Assembly (NCBI GenBank): GCA_018713145.1
Contig: DVFP01000031.1
Location: 1-64,000 of the forward strand
DNA from: Candidatus Scybalocola faecavium
GTDB taxonomy: Bacteria > Bacillota > Clostridia > Lachnospirales > Lachnospiraceae
Direction of reading: 5' to 3'
Length of the DNA: 64,000 nucleotides
Positions 27,891-36,352 of the stretch are shown here, piece after piece. The translations under genes and the position numbers were made by a program. Each line of letters opens with the position of its first letter. Within the stretch, counting starts at the first letter, position 1. Under the pieces are notes generated by a model. That model did not search any database, was not told where the DNA came from, and was given only the letters and a program-made list of their open reading frames with translations.

Positions 27891-28727
27891 ATGGATAATT
27901 TAAAACTCATGCAGACCGCAGTTGAGGTGCGCAAGGGGATTATTACCGGTGTGCACAGTGCCAAATCCGGCCATCCCGGCGGCTCTCTTTCAGCGGCTGA
28001 TATTTTTACATTTTTATATTTTGAAGAAATGAATATTGATCCTGCGGACCCTAAAAATCCGGATAGAGACCGTTTTGTCCTTTCTAAAGGCCATACTGCT
28101 CCGGGACTTTATTCTGCCCTGGCAAACCGTGGATACTTCCCGGTAGAAGATTTAAAAACGCTGCGCCATACAGGTTCATACCTTCAGGGACATCCGGATA
28201 TGAAGCACATTCCCGGTGTGGATATGTCCTCCGGCTCTTTAGGTCAGGGTCTTTCCTGTGCTGTAGGTATGGCTCTTGGCGGAAAGCTTTCCAAAAAGTC
28301 CTACCGTGTATATGCTCTTTGCGGCGATGGGGAGATCCAGGAAGGTCAGATCTGGGAGGCTGCCATGTTTGCCGGATTCCACAAGCTGGATAATCTGTGT
28401 GTTATCGTGGATAACAATAATCTTCAGATCGATGGAGCCATCAGCGATGTATGCTCTCCTTATCCGATTGATAAAAAGTTTGAAAGCTTCAATTTCCATG
28501 TGATTAACATTAACGGCAATGATTTTGATGAGATCCGCCGGGCAATGGAAGAAGCAAAGACAGTCAAAGGGATGCCTACAGCCATTATTGCCCATACAGT
28601 TAAAGGCAAAGGGGTATCCTATATGGAAAATCAGGTGGGCTGGCACGGAACAGCACCGAATGATGAACAATATGCAGTAGCAATGGAAGAACTGGAAAAG
28701 GCAGGTGAAGCACTGTGTCAGAAGTAA
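27891..28727 (+). CDS. Transketolase, N-terminal (TPP-binding) subunit
   Basis: The 278-residue protein corresponds to the N-terminal third of transketolase: SGHPGGSLSAADIFTFLYF, the DRFVLSKGHTAPGLYSAL segment and the thiamine-diphosphate motif GDGEIQEGQIWEA...NLCVIVDNNNLQIDG. Split transketolases are common in Clostridia. The start at 27891 has AAAGGAG upstream and lies 10 bp after the transaldolase stop. The gene overlaps the C-terminal subunit gene by 13 bp, which favours balanced synthesis. Confidence 0.95.
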   Translation: MDNLKLMQTAVEVRKGIITGVHSAKSGHPGGSLSAADIFTFLYFEEMNIDPADPKNPDRDRFVLSKGHTAPGLYSALANRGYFPVEDLKTLRHTGSYLQGHPDMKHIPGVDMSSGSLGQGLSCAVGMALGGKLSKKSYRVYALCGDGEIQEGQIWEAAMFAGFHKLDNLCVIVDNNNLQIDGAISDVCSPYPIDKKFESFNFHVININGNDFDEIRRAMEEAKTVKGMPTAIIAHTVKGKGVSYMENQVGWHGTAPNDEQYAVAMEELEKAGEALCQK

Positions 28728-29656
28728 AACGTATTGCAACCCGTGAAAGCTATGGAAATGCCCTGGCAAAGCTGGGCGCAGAACATGAAAACCTTATCGT
28801 GCTGGATGCCGACCTGGCAGCAGCGACGAAAACCGGAATTTTTAAAAAGGCTTTTCCGGATCGCCATATTGATTGCGGTATTGCTGAGGCGAATATGGCA
28901 GGTATTGCCGCCGGACTTTCCACCTGCGGTTTTGTGCCTTTTATGAGTACATTTGCCATGTTTGCGGCAGGCCGTGCTTATGAGCAGGTGCGCAACTCTA
29001 TCGGTTACCCTCATCTGAATGTAAAGATCGGCGCGACCCATGCAGGTATTTCTGTTGGTGAAGACGGCGCAACGCATCAATGCAACGAAGATATTGCCCT
29101 GATGCGGGCGATCCCCGGCATGGTAGTGATCAATCCTTGTGATGATGTGGAGGCAAAGGCTGCCGTAGAAGCTGCATATCAGTGGGAAGGACCGGTATAT
29201 ATGCGTTTCGGACGTTTAGCCGTTCCTGTGATCAATGATGAAGCTTCCTATAAATTCGAACTTGGCAAAGGCGTTGTCCTTCGTGAAGGCAGCGACTGCA
29301 CCATTATTGCTACAGGACTTTGCGTATCTGAATCTTTAGATGCGGCTGAAGTTCTGGCAAAAGAAGGCATTGACGCTCAGGTGATCAATATCCATACCAT
29401 TAAGCCGTTGGATGAAGAACTGGTGATCGCTGCAGCACAAAAGACCGGCCGTGTATTTACAGTGGAAGAACATTCCATTATCGGCGGACTTGGAGCAGCA
29501 GTAGCAGAAGTGCTTTCTGAAAAATGCCCGACACGCCTGACACGCATCGGCATTAATGATGTTTTCGGTGAATCCGGTCCTGCCAAGGAACTGATCCACA
29601 AATATGGTCTTGACAGTGAAGGCATTGCTGCCAAAATCTTAAAAGAAATGAAGTAA
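28715..29656 (+). CDS. Transketolase, C-terminal subunit
   Basis: The 313-residue protein carries the pyrimidine-binding and C-terminal transketolase domains: DADLAAATKTGIFKKAFPDRHIDCGIAEANMAGIAAGLS, with the catalytic Glu of IAEANM, and later VINIHTIKPLD and EEHSIIGGLG. It starts with GTG at 28715 inside the upstream gene, with AGGTGA as ribosome binding site. It is the last gene of the arabinose cassette; two strong hairpins follow. Confidence 0.95.
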   Translation: MSEVKRIATRESYGNALAKLGAEHENLIVLDADLAAATKTGIFKKAFPDRHIDCGIAEANMAGIAAGLSTCGFVPFMSTFAMFAAGRAYEQVRNSIGYPHLNVKIGATHAGISVGEDGATHQCNEDIALMRAIPGMVVINPCDDVEAKAAVEAAYQWEGPVYMRFGRLAVPVINDEASYKFELGKGVVLREGSDCTIIATGLCVSESLDAAEVLAKEGIDAQVINIHTIKPLDEELVIAAAQKTGRVFTVEEHSIIGGLGAAVAEVLSEKCPTRLTRIGINDVFGESGPAKELIHKYGLDSEGIAAKILKEMK

Positions 29657-29672
29657 AATTGTGATCATTGGG

Positions 29673-29723
29673 GAGGGACATATCCTTGACCTGCTTTAGC
29701 CGGGCAAGGATATGTCCCTTCGG
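29673..29723 (+). terminator. Terminator of the arabinose cassette
   Basis: A 15-bp stem pairs AGGGACATATCCTTG with CAAGGATATGTCCCT, with a loop of about 20 nt. The T-run is weak (TTC), so the second hairpin just downstream may be needed. Confidence 0.65.
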
Positions 29724-29728
29724 TGTGC

Positions 29729-29780
29729 AAAAAGGGCGTGGCCTTAAGGAAATGAAATCCTTAACGGTCACGCCTTTTTT
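29729..29780. terminator. Bidirectional terminator
   Basis: AAAGGGCGTG..CCTTAAGGA pairs with TCCTTAACGG..CACGCCTTTTTT, with A- and T-runs on both sides. It separates the converging transketolase and AraC genes and overlaps the end of the latter. Confidence 0.8.
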
Positions 29781-30828
29781 ATGGATGGTGCTGTTTGCGG
29801 AAGGCGGATGGGGTCATATGATGCTTTTCCTCAAAGATCCGGTAGAAAAAGCTGCGGTTTTCATAGCCTACGGTGCTGGCCACATCTTCAATGCTCATAT
29901 TTGTATTTAAAAGCAGTTCCTGGGCGTGCTCAAGGCGGATGTTTTTTACATAGGCTGAGTAGGTCATCCCGGTTTTGCTTTTTATGATCCGGTTAAAATA
30001 GTCTTCCTGAAAGTGAAAAATACGGGAAAGCTCCTGAATGGTTACAGTGGCATAGTGTTGACGGATATACTGGGTGATCTCTTCAAAAATCAGCCAGTTT
30101 TTTGCTTTTTGCTGGTCTGAGGACAGGTTAAACTCATACCGGGTACTTAAAATGTCGAAAATACGCATGAGCAGTCCTTTTCGTATATAGTGGGTGCCGG
30201 TGGGATTTTCCATAAGTTCTTTTAAAAGCCAGTATAAACATTCTTCCAGAGCCGGAGCGGCAGCAGGACCGGGATGAAAGCACAGGTACTGGCGCAGATC
30301 CTTTTGCTTTAAAATCGCTGCATTTAAAAAGGACAGAATCTTTCCCGAGGCGATATTTTCCTGGATGATCTCTGTAAACATATCATTTGCTATTCCGAGA
30401 AAGAGGACGACAGCAGGGGTTGAGCCGATATAATCCTGGTGAAAACAGTTTTTATCAATAAGACACAGATCCCCCTGGGAAAAGGTAATATCCTTCCCCA
30501 GGATCTTTTGGGCAAACTCTCCCCGGACCACATAGGCCAGTTCGATATAATCATGAGTGTGGAGCTGGGTCTTAATGTCCCGGTCCAGCTTAAGCTGGTA
30601 GCAGAAGGGATGTTTGGAAGGATACATGGCAGACATAAGGGTGCGTCCCCGGTCAAGGTTCCAGCACAGGGCAAAGATCCGGTGTTTGTTCAGATCGGGA
30701 AACGTCTTTACTTCCCTGGCAGACTTGGAATATTCCGGGCAAACAAGCCGTGTCTGGAGTTTTTTGTCCCCGGCAAGGCGGGGGATATTTTGTGCAGTCA
30801 TTTGGAGACATAGATCCAAAAGCTCCAT
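29779..30828 (-). CDS. AraC-family transcriptional regulator
   Basis: The 349-residue protein has a cupin-type sensor domain (about 85-180, THDYIELAYVVRGEFAQKI) and a complete pair of AraC helix-turn-helix units (about 250-345: VTIQELSRIFHFQEDYFNRIIKSKTGMTYSAYVKNIRLEHAQELLLNTNMSIEDVASTVGYENRSFFYRIFEEKHHMTPSAFRK). Effector and targets are not shown by the sequence; control of the adjacent arabinose genes is plausible. Start 30828 has AAGGATGG 9 nt upstream; an extension to 30882 is less likely. It shares sensor-domain style with the truncated regulator at 138. Confidence 0.9.
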   Translation of the reverse strand: MELLDLCLQMTAQNIPRLAGDKKLQTRLVCPEYSKSAREVKTFPDLNKHRIFALCWNLDRGRTLMSAMYPSKHPFCYQLKLDRDIKTQLHTHDYIELAYVVRGEFAQKILGKDITFSQGDLCLIDKNCFHQDYIGSTPAVVLFLGIANDMFTEIIQENIASGKILSFLNAAILKQKDLRQYLCFHPGPAAAPALEECLYWLLKELMENPTGTHYIRKGLLMRIFDILSTRYEFNLSSDQQKAKNWLIFEEITQYIRQHYATVTIQELSRIFHFQEDYFNRIIKSKTGMTYSAYVKNIRLEHAQELLLNTNMSIEDVASTVGYENRSFFYRIFEEKHHMTPSAFRKQHHP

Positions 30829-31144
30829 GATGTGGATCCATCCTTTCTGTTCAGAGGTATGTGAAGGGGCATTAGGCGGCAAAAATCCAGACGGATCCGG
30901 GAATTTTCACCGAAGCCCTGGCATTTTTACCTGCTCCCCAGTAAGTGATTCAGGGGATAAAACTGCTGCAGCCGCTGCCGCAGCATGACCTCCGTTTATT
31001 GTATCACAGAAAAAAACACTGTGACAAGCTTTACTTTGCCTGCCGTTGGGGGTAAGATAGTTATGAGTTACATATCGGACACCGGCCGCGCCCTGGCCGC
31101 GCGGCTGGGACATAGATGATTCGGCGGTAATAAGGGGGTAAGGT
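30829..31144. other. Divergent intergenic region, AraC and OLD-like genes
   Basis: This 316-bp gap holds no gene. A good minus-strand promoter lies at 30998-31027. A weaker plus-strand pair, TTTACT (31030-31035) and TAAGAT (31053-31058), with 17-bp spacing could drive the ATPase gene. A GC-rich GGCCGCG repeat near 31085-31105 may fold. Confidence 0.5.
30998..31027 (-). promoter_or_regulatory. Promoter of the AraC gene with internal palindrome
   Basis: On the minus strand TTGTCA (31022-31027) and TACAAT (30998-31003) are separated by 18 bp. The spacer is bounded by a 6-bp inverted repeat (TCACAG 31004-31009, CTGTGA 31019-31024), a plausible operator. The predicted leader is about 160 nt. Confidence 0.5.
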
Positions 31145-33022
31145 ATGAGGATTACAGATCTTGAAATTGAAAACTTTAAATCCATACGCCATATGGAGAT
31201 CCATGATATAGAAAACGCCCTGATCCTGGTAGGCAAAAATAATACAGGGAAAACGGTAGTCTTAGATGCTGTGCGCCTTCTCGGGGGAGAATATGTTTTG
31301 TCCGGGGATGATTTTATGTTTCCGGAGCAAAATATCATTATCCGGGCAGGGCTTAAGTTTGATCCGGAGGATTACCAGGAGCTTCACAGCCGGGGCATTG
31401 TGTGCAAATATAAAAATTTTGACGCATGGAAGCGGGTTTTTTCTGGCGCGTTTCCTTCCTTAAAGGAAGATTGTCTCAGGTTTTCGCTAATTGCTTCGCC
31501 AAGAGGGACTGTGCGCTATGATGACGGATTTAAAAAGAACAATCCCAAGATCCCTTTGGTTTTTCCTAAAATCTATTTTATTGACAGTTTAAGACATATT
31601 AAAGCCATTGAGGACGATATTCTTATGTTCCAGGATGATGAAAACCTTCAGCGGCTTAAGGATAATCAATGTATGTTTAACAGCCGGCATCAGTGCCGAC
31701 GATGTTTTCAGTGTATCGGGCTCATCGAAAAAAAGACGGCCGGCCAGCTTAATGTACTGGAAGCTATGCGGCTGACAGAGTATAAGCTGTATGCGTCCAA
31801 CTTAAAGCGTTTTGTCAATAAGGTCAATGACTATTTTGCCAAAAACGGCGGTTATGCGGACCGGATCGAGTACCGGGCTGGTTTGGATTCTTCCGCGTTA
31901 ACAAACATTCAGGGCATTGCTGTAAATAAGGTGCGCCAAAGCAGCGTGCCTGTGGCAAAGCTTGGGGAAGGTATGCGCAGCATCTATATATTGTCTTTGC
32001 TGGAGGCTTATATTGATGAGAAAAGCCGCAATGCCTGCATTATCCTTATGGAAGATCCGGAAATCTTTCTTCATCCCCAGCTGCAAAAGTCAGCAGCGGA
32101 GGTGCTTTACCGTTTGTCAAAGAAAAATCAGGTTATGTTTTCTACCCATTCCCCGAATATGATCTTTAATTTTACATCCCGCCAGATCCGCCAGATTGTT
32201 TTGGATGAGGACTATTTTTCCGTTGCCCGGCAAAGGGCTGATGTGGACGGGATCCTGGATGACCTGGGGTATACGGCCAACGACCTGATGAATGTAAGTT
32301 TTGTATTTATTGTGGAGGGGCGCCAGGATAAAAGCCGTCTGCCGCTTCTTCTGGAAAAATACTACTCGGAAATTTATGGCCCGGACGGGAACTTATCCCG
32401 GGTGGCGATTATTACAACCAACAGCTGTACAAACATTAAAACCTATGCCAATTTAAAATATATTAACAAGCTGTATTTAAAGGATCAGTTTTTAATGATC
32501 CGGGACGGGGATGGAAAAGATCCCCGGGAACTTACCCGGCAGCTTTGCCGGTATTATGAGGACCGGAACCGGGAGGATGTGGACCGTTTGCCGAGAGTGA
32601 CCCGGAAAAATGTATTGATCTTAAAATATTATTCCTTTGAAAACTATTTTCTTAATCCCAGGATCATGGCGATGCTTGGCGTTGTGGAAAGCGAGGATGC
32701 TTTTTGGGAAATCCTGTTTGCTAAATGGAAGGAATACCTTCACCGCCTGACCAGCGGTAAACACCTGATCCAGGTATTAGGCCATGACCTGGAATCTATA
32801 AAAGACTTGCAGGATCACTTTGAATCCTTTAAAATCTATATGCGGGGCCACAACCTGTTTGATATTTTTTATGGTCCCTTTAAAGACCGGGAAACCCGGA
32901 TTTTAAAGGAGTATATCCGTCTTGCCGGCCGGGATGAGTTTAAGGATATACTGGATGCCATTGACCGGTTTGTTTATTTTGACAGCAGAAAAAAGGAGGA
33001 CAGCAATGAATTTTTTACTTGA
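31145..33022 (+). CDS. OLD-like ATPase with TOPRIM domain
   Basis: The 625-residue protein combines an ABC/SMC-type ATPase with a TOPRIM-like region, as in OLD-family nucleases. Walker A is G30-T37 (GKNNTGKT), a signature-like LGEGMRSIYILSLLEAY precedes Walker B (ACIILMEDPEIFLHP), and a STHSPNMI switch follows. The TOPRIM part has E391 (FIVEG) and D454/D456 (RDGDGKD). A Cys cluster C176-x7-C184-x2-C187-x2-C190 inside the ATPase insertion looks zinc-binding. OLD proteins act in DNA repair or phage defence; the role here is unknown. The gene overlaps the PHP gene by 17 bases. Confidence 0.8.
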   Translation: MRITDLEIENFKSIRHMEIHDIENALILVGKNNTGKTVVLDAVRLLGGEYVLSGDDFMFPEQNIIIRAGLKFDPEDYQELHSRGIVCKYKNFDAWKRVFSGAFPSLKEDCLRFSLIASPRGTVRYDDGFKKNNPKIPLVFPKIYFIDSLRHIKAIEDDILMFQDDENLQRLKDNQCMFNSRHQCRRCFQCIGLIEKKTAGQLNVLEAMRLTEYKLYASNLKRFVNKVNDYFAKNGGYADRIEYRAGLDSSALTNIQGIAVNKVRQSSVPVAKLGEGMRSIYILSLLEAYIDEKSRNACIILMEDPEIFLHPQLQKSAAEVLYRLSKKNQVMFSTHSPNMIFNFTSRQIRQIVLDEDYFSVARQRADVDGILDDLGYTANDLMNVSFVFIVEGRQDKSRLPLLLEKYYSEIYGPDGNLSRVAIITTNSCTNIKTYANLKYINKLYLKDQFLMIRDGDGKDPRELTRQLCRYYEDRNREDVDRLPRVTRKNVLILKYYSFENYFLNPRIMAMLGVVESEDAFWEILFAKWKEYLHRLTSGKHLIQVLGHDLESIKDLQDHFESFKIYMRGHNLFDIFYGPFKDRETRILKEYIRLAGRDEFKDILDAIDRFVYFDSRKKEDSNEFFT

Positions 33023-33746
33023 TCTGCACACCCACACATTAGCCAGCGGACATGCCTACAGTACCATTAAGGAAATGGTCCATGCCGCATCTCTGGCTGG
33101 CCTTCATATGCTGGGCATTACGGAACATGCTCCTAAAATGCCCGGAACATGCCAGCTTTACTATTTTCAGAATTTTAAGGTGATCCCCAGGACTTTGGAA
33201 GGGGTGCAGCTTTTATTTGGCGCGGAATTGAATATTTTAAATGAAAACGGAGAGGTGGATCTGCCGGAGGAGACTTTGGCCGGTTTGGATATTACAGTGG
33301 CCAGCCTCCATATTCCGTGTTTCTCTCCAAAAGGGATCCGGGAAAATACCCAGGCAGTGGTTAATGCCATAAAAAATCCCTATATTGATATTATCGGCCA
33401 CCCTGATGATGGGCGTTATCCTTTGGATTATGAGGCTGTTGTCCGGGAGGCGAAAAAGTACCATACACTTTTGGAGATTAATAATTCGTCATTAAACCCA
33501 CAGGGCTTTCGGAAAAATACCCGGGAAAATGATCTTAAGATGCTGAAACTTTGCAAAGAATACGGTGTTCCGGTGGTTGTCTCCAGTGATGCTCATTTTG
33601 CAGGGGATGTAGGACGTTTTCCTTTTGCCAAGGATCTTTTAAAAGAGGCAGACTTCCCGGAAAGTCTTGTGGCCAATCACAAGAAGGATCTTTTATATGC
33701 CGCCCTGGCAGAAAAGAAGAACCGTTCCGGATTTTATAAGTTTTAA
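33006..33746 (+). CDS. PHP-domain phosphoesterase (YcdX-like)
   Basis: The 246-residue protein is a PHP-family metal-dependent phosphoesterase. Metal-ligand motifs appear in order: LDLHTHTLASGHA, ITEHAPKMP, GAELNI, the His of VASLHIP, IIGHPDDGR and SSDAHFAGDVG. It is the YcdX type, which hydrolyses phosphate monoesters; the natural substrate is unknown. The start at 33006 has GGAGG 7 nt upstream and lies within the end of the OLD-like gene, so the two proteins are probably made together. Confidence 0.88.
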   Translation: MNFLLDLHTHTLASGHAYSTIKEMVHAASLAGLHMLGITEHAPKMPGTCQLYYFQNFKVIPRTLEGVQLLFGAELNILNENGEVDLPEETLAGLDITVASLHIPCFSPKGIRENTQAVVNAIKNPYIDIIGHPDDGRYPLDYEAVVREAKKYHTLLEINNSSLNPQGFRKNTRENDLKMLKLCKEYGVPVVVSSDAHFAGDVGRFPFAKDLLKEADFPESLVANHKKDLLYAALAEKKNRSGFYKF

Positions 33747-33766
33747 TAACTTGACTGTGAGAGACG

Positions 33767-33845
33767 CGGCATAAATAATGAAATACCGCAAGGGGATACC
33801 CTTATGCCGTGATGGACACGGTATAAATAATGAACGAAAGGAAAG
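33767..33845 (+). repeat. Recurrent hairpin element, copy B (about 1.5 tandem units)
   Basis: The tail CGGCATAAATAATGAA appears at about 33766-33781 and again, with one change, near 33819-33834. Between them are CCGCAAGGGGATACC (33786-33800) and a TGCCGTG/CACGGTA hairpin (33805-33823). The element ends in GAAAGGAAAG before the cyclophilin gene, as in copies A and C. Confidence 0.7.
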
Positions 33846-34445
33846 ATGAGGATGAAAGGCATATTGAAAGATCTGCTCTGCCTGTGTCTGGTTTTGGGGC
33901 TGGCGTTTTCCGGGATCGGATGCGGCAGCGGCAGCAGCAGCAAAACCGGCGGAAAGCATCATGTTGAAATTGATGTGCAGGATTATGGAGTGATCAGCGT
34001 AGAGCTGGATGGAGATGTGGCTCCCATTACTGTAGAAAACTTTATGAAACTGGCGAATGAAGGCTTTTATGACGGCCTGACGTTTCATCGGATCATTGAC
34101 GGCTTTATGATCCAGGGCGGGGATCCTACCGGTACCGGTATGGGCGGTTCGGATGAAACGATCAAGGGAGAATTTTCTGCCAATGGGGTGGAAAATGATC
34201 TGTCCCATACCCGGGGTGTGATCTCCATGGCGCGTTCTCAGGACTATGACAGTGCCAGCTCTCAGTTTTTTATTGTTCAGCAGGACAGTACCTATCTGGA
34301 CGGTCAGTATGCAGCCTTCGGCGTTGTGACAGATGGCATGGATATTGTGGATCAGATCTGTGCGGATACGCCGGTGGAAGACAACAATGGGACCGTTGCG
34401 GCACAAAATCAGCCGGTGATCACATCCATTAAGGTGATCGACTAA
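33846..34445 (+). CDS. Cyclophilin-type peptidyl-prolyl isomerase, lipoprotein
   Basis: The protein of 199 residues (197 from the second ATG at 33852, which is better spaced from AAGGAAAG) has a lipoprotein signal peptide ending in GIGC, with lipidated C26 (C24 from the second start). A Gly/Ser linker and a cyclophilin fold follow: TFHRIIDGFMIQGGDPTGTGMGG and SASSQFFIVQ are the active-site segments. It should catalyse proline isomerisation of proteins outside the cell membrane. It is preceded by hairpin element copy B and followed by a terminator. Confidence 0.9.
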   Translation: MRMKGILKDLLCLCLVLGLAFSGIGCGSGSSSKTGGKHHVEIDVQDYGVISVELDGDVAPITVENFMKLANEGFYDGLTFHRIIDGFMIQGGDPTGTGMGGSDETIKGEFSANGVENDLSHTRGVISMARSQDYDSASSQFFIVQQDSTYLDGQYAAFGVVTDGMDIVDQICADTPVEDNNGTVAAQNQPVITSIKVID

Positions 34446-34492
34446 AAAGCGCTGCCGTGATTTTGTAAAACGTATCCGGCTTGTTTAAACCA

Positions 34493-34535
34493 AAAAACGT
34501 CTCTGCCTAACATGGAACAGCAGAGACGTTTTTTA
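34493..34535 (+). terminator. Terminator after the cyclophilin gene
   Basis: AAAAACGTCTCTGC pairs with GCAGAGACGTTTTT across CTAACATGGAACA, with A- and T-runs on the two sides. It may serve both strands, since the S1-domain gene converges from the right. Confidence 0.85.
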
Positions 34536-34585
34536 CTTTGTTCAAAGCCGGCGCCTTTAAAAGGTTTGGCCGGGATCTTGAAAAA

Positions 34586-35509
34586 TTATTTTAAGTCCAG
34601 ATGCAGCCCGGCTAACAGGGAACCCAGGCCGGTGGTTGCCTTTCCATCTTCTTTATAATGGAAAGTTTCTTCTTTGGAGCTTTGGTTGACTTCGGCATTT
34701 TCCTGAAGGGCTTTCATGCTCAGGCTCAGCTTGCCGTCTTTAATGGCAATGACTTTTACCTTTACTGTATCTCCTTCTTTTAATACTTCATGGACGGACT
34801 GGATGCGTTTCTGGCTGATCTGGGAAATATGTACCAGGCCGGAAATACCGTTGCCAAGGTCGATAAATGCACCATATCCGGTAATGGTCTCAACTTTGCC
34901 TTCCATCACATCGCCTACCTGGATGCGGTCGATTAATGCCTGGCGCTCCTGGCGGGCTTTTTCTTTTTCAACTTCCTTTACAGAAAGAACAAGGCGTTTT
35001 TTATCTGGATCTACAGTAATGATCTTTGCTTCCACGGTTTGATTTAAGTAAGTATTTAAATCTTCCACATAGCTTAAAGCCAGCTGGGAAGCAGGGATAA
35101 AGCCACGGATGCCGTTTACATAAGCAACAACACCGCCTTTAACAACGCCGCCTACCTTCAGAGTAAGAACTGTCTGGTCATCCATCATTTGCTGAAGACC
35201 GTCCCAAGCGAGAATGTCGTCTGCTTTCTTTTTAGACAGGAGGATATGGCCTTCTCCGTCATCCTCAGATAAAACCACAGCCTTTACCGTGTCCCCTGGG
35301 GCAATATCATTTTTAATGGAAAATTTAGGATCGTTGCTCAGCTCGGCAAGCTTAATGATCCCTTCGCTGTAGGTCCCCAGGTCAACAGTGACCTCCGTAT
35401 CAGACACACCGGCAACAGTACCGGTGACCAGATCCCCTTCTTTTAACTGAACAAGGGATTGCTCAAGTTCCTTTTCATAATCTTTCATGGTTTCTTTTTC
35501 TTCGCTCAT
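34586..35509 (-). CDS. S1-domain RNA-binding protein (RpsA-like)
   Basis: The 307-residue protein contains three S1 repeats: about 25-95 (EGDLVTGTVAGVSDTEVTVDLGTYSEGII), 110-180 (VGGVVKGGVVAYVNGIRGFIPASQL) and 200-270 (VGDVMEGKVETITGYGAFIDLGNGISGLVHISQIS). Short RpsA-like proteins of Firmicutes bind mRNA, but their role in translation is less clear than for the six-repeat ribosomal protein of Proteobacteria. Start 35509 is supported by AAGGGAG upstream; the frame extends to 35659 without a ribosome binding site. The C-terminus is Lys/Gln-rich and probably flexible. Confidence 0.9.
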   Translation of the reverse strand: MSEEKETMKDYEKELEQSLVQLKEGDLVTGTVAGVSDTEVTVDLGTYSEGIIKLAELSNDPKFSIKNDIAPGDTVKAVVLSEDDGEGHILLSKKKADDILAWDGLQQMMDDQTVLTLKVGGVVKGGVVAYVNGIRGFIPASQLALSYVEDLNTYLNQTVEAKIITVDPDKKRLVLSVKEVEKEKARQERQALIDRIQVGDVMEGKVETITGYGAFIDLGNGISGLVHISQISQKRIQSVHEVLKEGDTVKVKVIAIKDGKLSLSMKALQENAEVNQSSKEETFHYKEDGKATTGLGSLLAGLHLDLK

Positions 35510-35588
35510 AGTAATACTCCCTTTCAAATACAAATAATATGAACCGGGCGGCAAAATGTTTTTTGACGCTGGTATCAAATATAGATAA

Positions 35589-35624
35589 AGACCTGCCGCA
35601 CCGTCAGGGATCGTGCGGACAGGT
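35589..35624 (-). terminator. Terminator of the acidic repeat protein gene
   Basis: On the minus strand GACCTGTCCGCAC pairs with GTGCGGCAGGTC, followed by TTTAT. It lies between the gene ending at 35687 and the S1-domain gene. Confidence 0.7.
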
Positions 35625-35686
35625 CTCATATATTGCAGCGGCAATGCCTTGGGCCCCATGGGCCGGGCAGAAACGCTTATGCACTT

Positions 35687-36088
35687 TTATTCCTGAATAT
35701 CCTTTACAGCATCACTGACAGCGTCTTTGGCGTCTTTCATGTCCTCAGCAACTTTTTTTGCGGCATCTTTAACGTCCTCAGCAACCTTTCCGGCAGCTTC
35801 TGCTGTATGAGTTGCAGCGCTTTTTGCGGCATCTTTAATGCCTTCGGCTGCATCAGAGCATGCTTCCTTTACCTGCTCACCGGAGGGAATGTTAATATAC
35901 TCCCGCTGGCCCTCATCTTCTTCCTCATCCAGATCATCGAAATCGTCGTCAAAGTCATCATCAAAGTCATCGTCGAAATCTTCGTTTTCGGCTTTTTTAT
36001 CAAGAATCTGCTTGATGACGTATGCGATACCTGCGATAGAAGCGGCAATGGCGATCGTCTTAACAAACACCTTAATAAACTTCTTCAT
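35687..36088 (-). CDS. Membrane-anchored acidic repeat protein, function unknown
   Basis: The 133-residue protein has one N-terminal membrane segment (about 8-28), then a run of FDDD repeats (about 38-55) in an acidic stretch. The C-terminal half consists of Ala/Lys/Asp heptad or 11-mer-like amphipathic helices (AAEGIKDAAKSAA, AGKVAEDVKDAAKKVAEDMKDA). The layout recalls YtxH-type and LEA-like stress proteins. The ATG at 36088 has TAGGTG 8 nt upstream, and a TATAAT -10 on the minus strand lies near 36180. Its function is not known. Confidence 0.75.
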   Translation of the reverse strand: MKKFIKVFVKTIAIAASIAGIAYVIKQILDKKAENEDFDDDFDDDFDDDFDDLDEEEDEGQREYINIPSGEQVKEACSDAAEGIKDAAKSAATHTAEAAGKVAEDVKDAAKKVAEDMKDAKDAVSDAVKDIQE

Positions 36089-36352
36089 TTAAAACACCTA
36101 CCATTCATAAAATTTTTGGAAGTCATCTGCAAAAAGCAAATGAAAATTTTCGGCGGGTCCCCCGCTCTAATGTAATCATTATAATTCATTTTACAGAAAA
36201 AATAAAGAGAAATCTTTATTCTTTACAGGGGATTCATATTGCCCCGCAGCAGTTTAGTCATCGGAACCGGTGGGGATTAATAGTAACTATTCCCCAAATT
36301 CACAAATTTATGATATGATGTGTGGATAAGACATATTTTTGGAGGTAAGTTT

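Noticed and set aside
29668-29910. Plus-strand frame of 80 codons after the transketolase gene
   Set aside because: It runs through two terminator hairpins and the antisense of the AraC HTH region.
31145-33746. A defence island around the OLD-like gene
   Set aside because: Only one candidate effector pair is present; the flanks are a sugar regulator and housekeeping genes, with no integrase, IS or tRNA nearby.
35838-36092. Ser/Lys-rich plus-strand frame of 84 codons
   Set aside because: It is the antisense reading of the FDDD repeat tract of the minus-strand gene and has no ribosome binding site.
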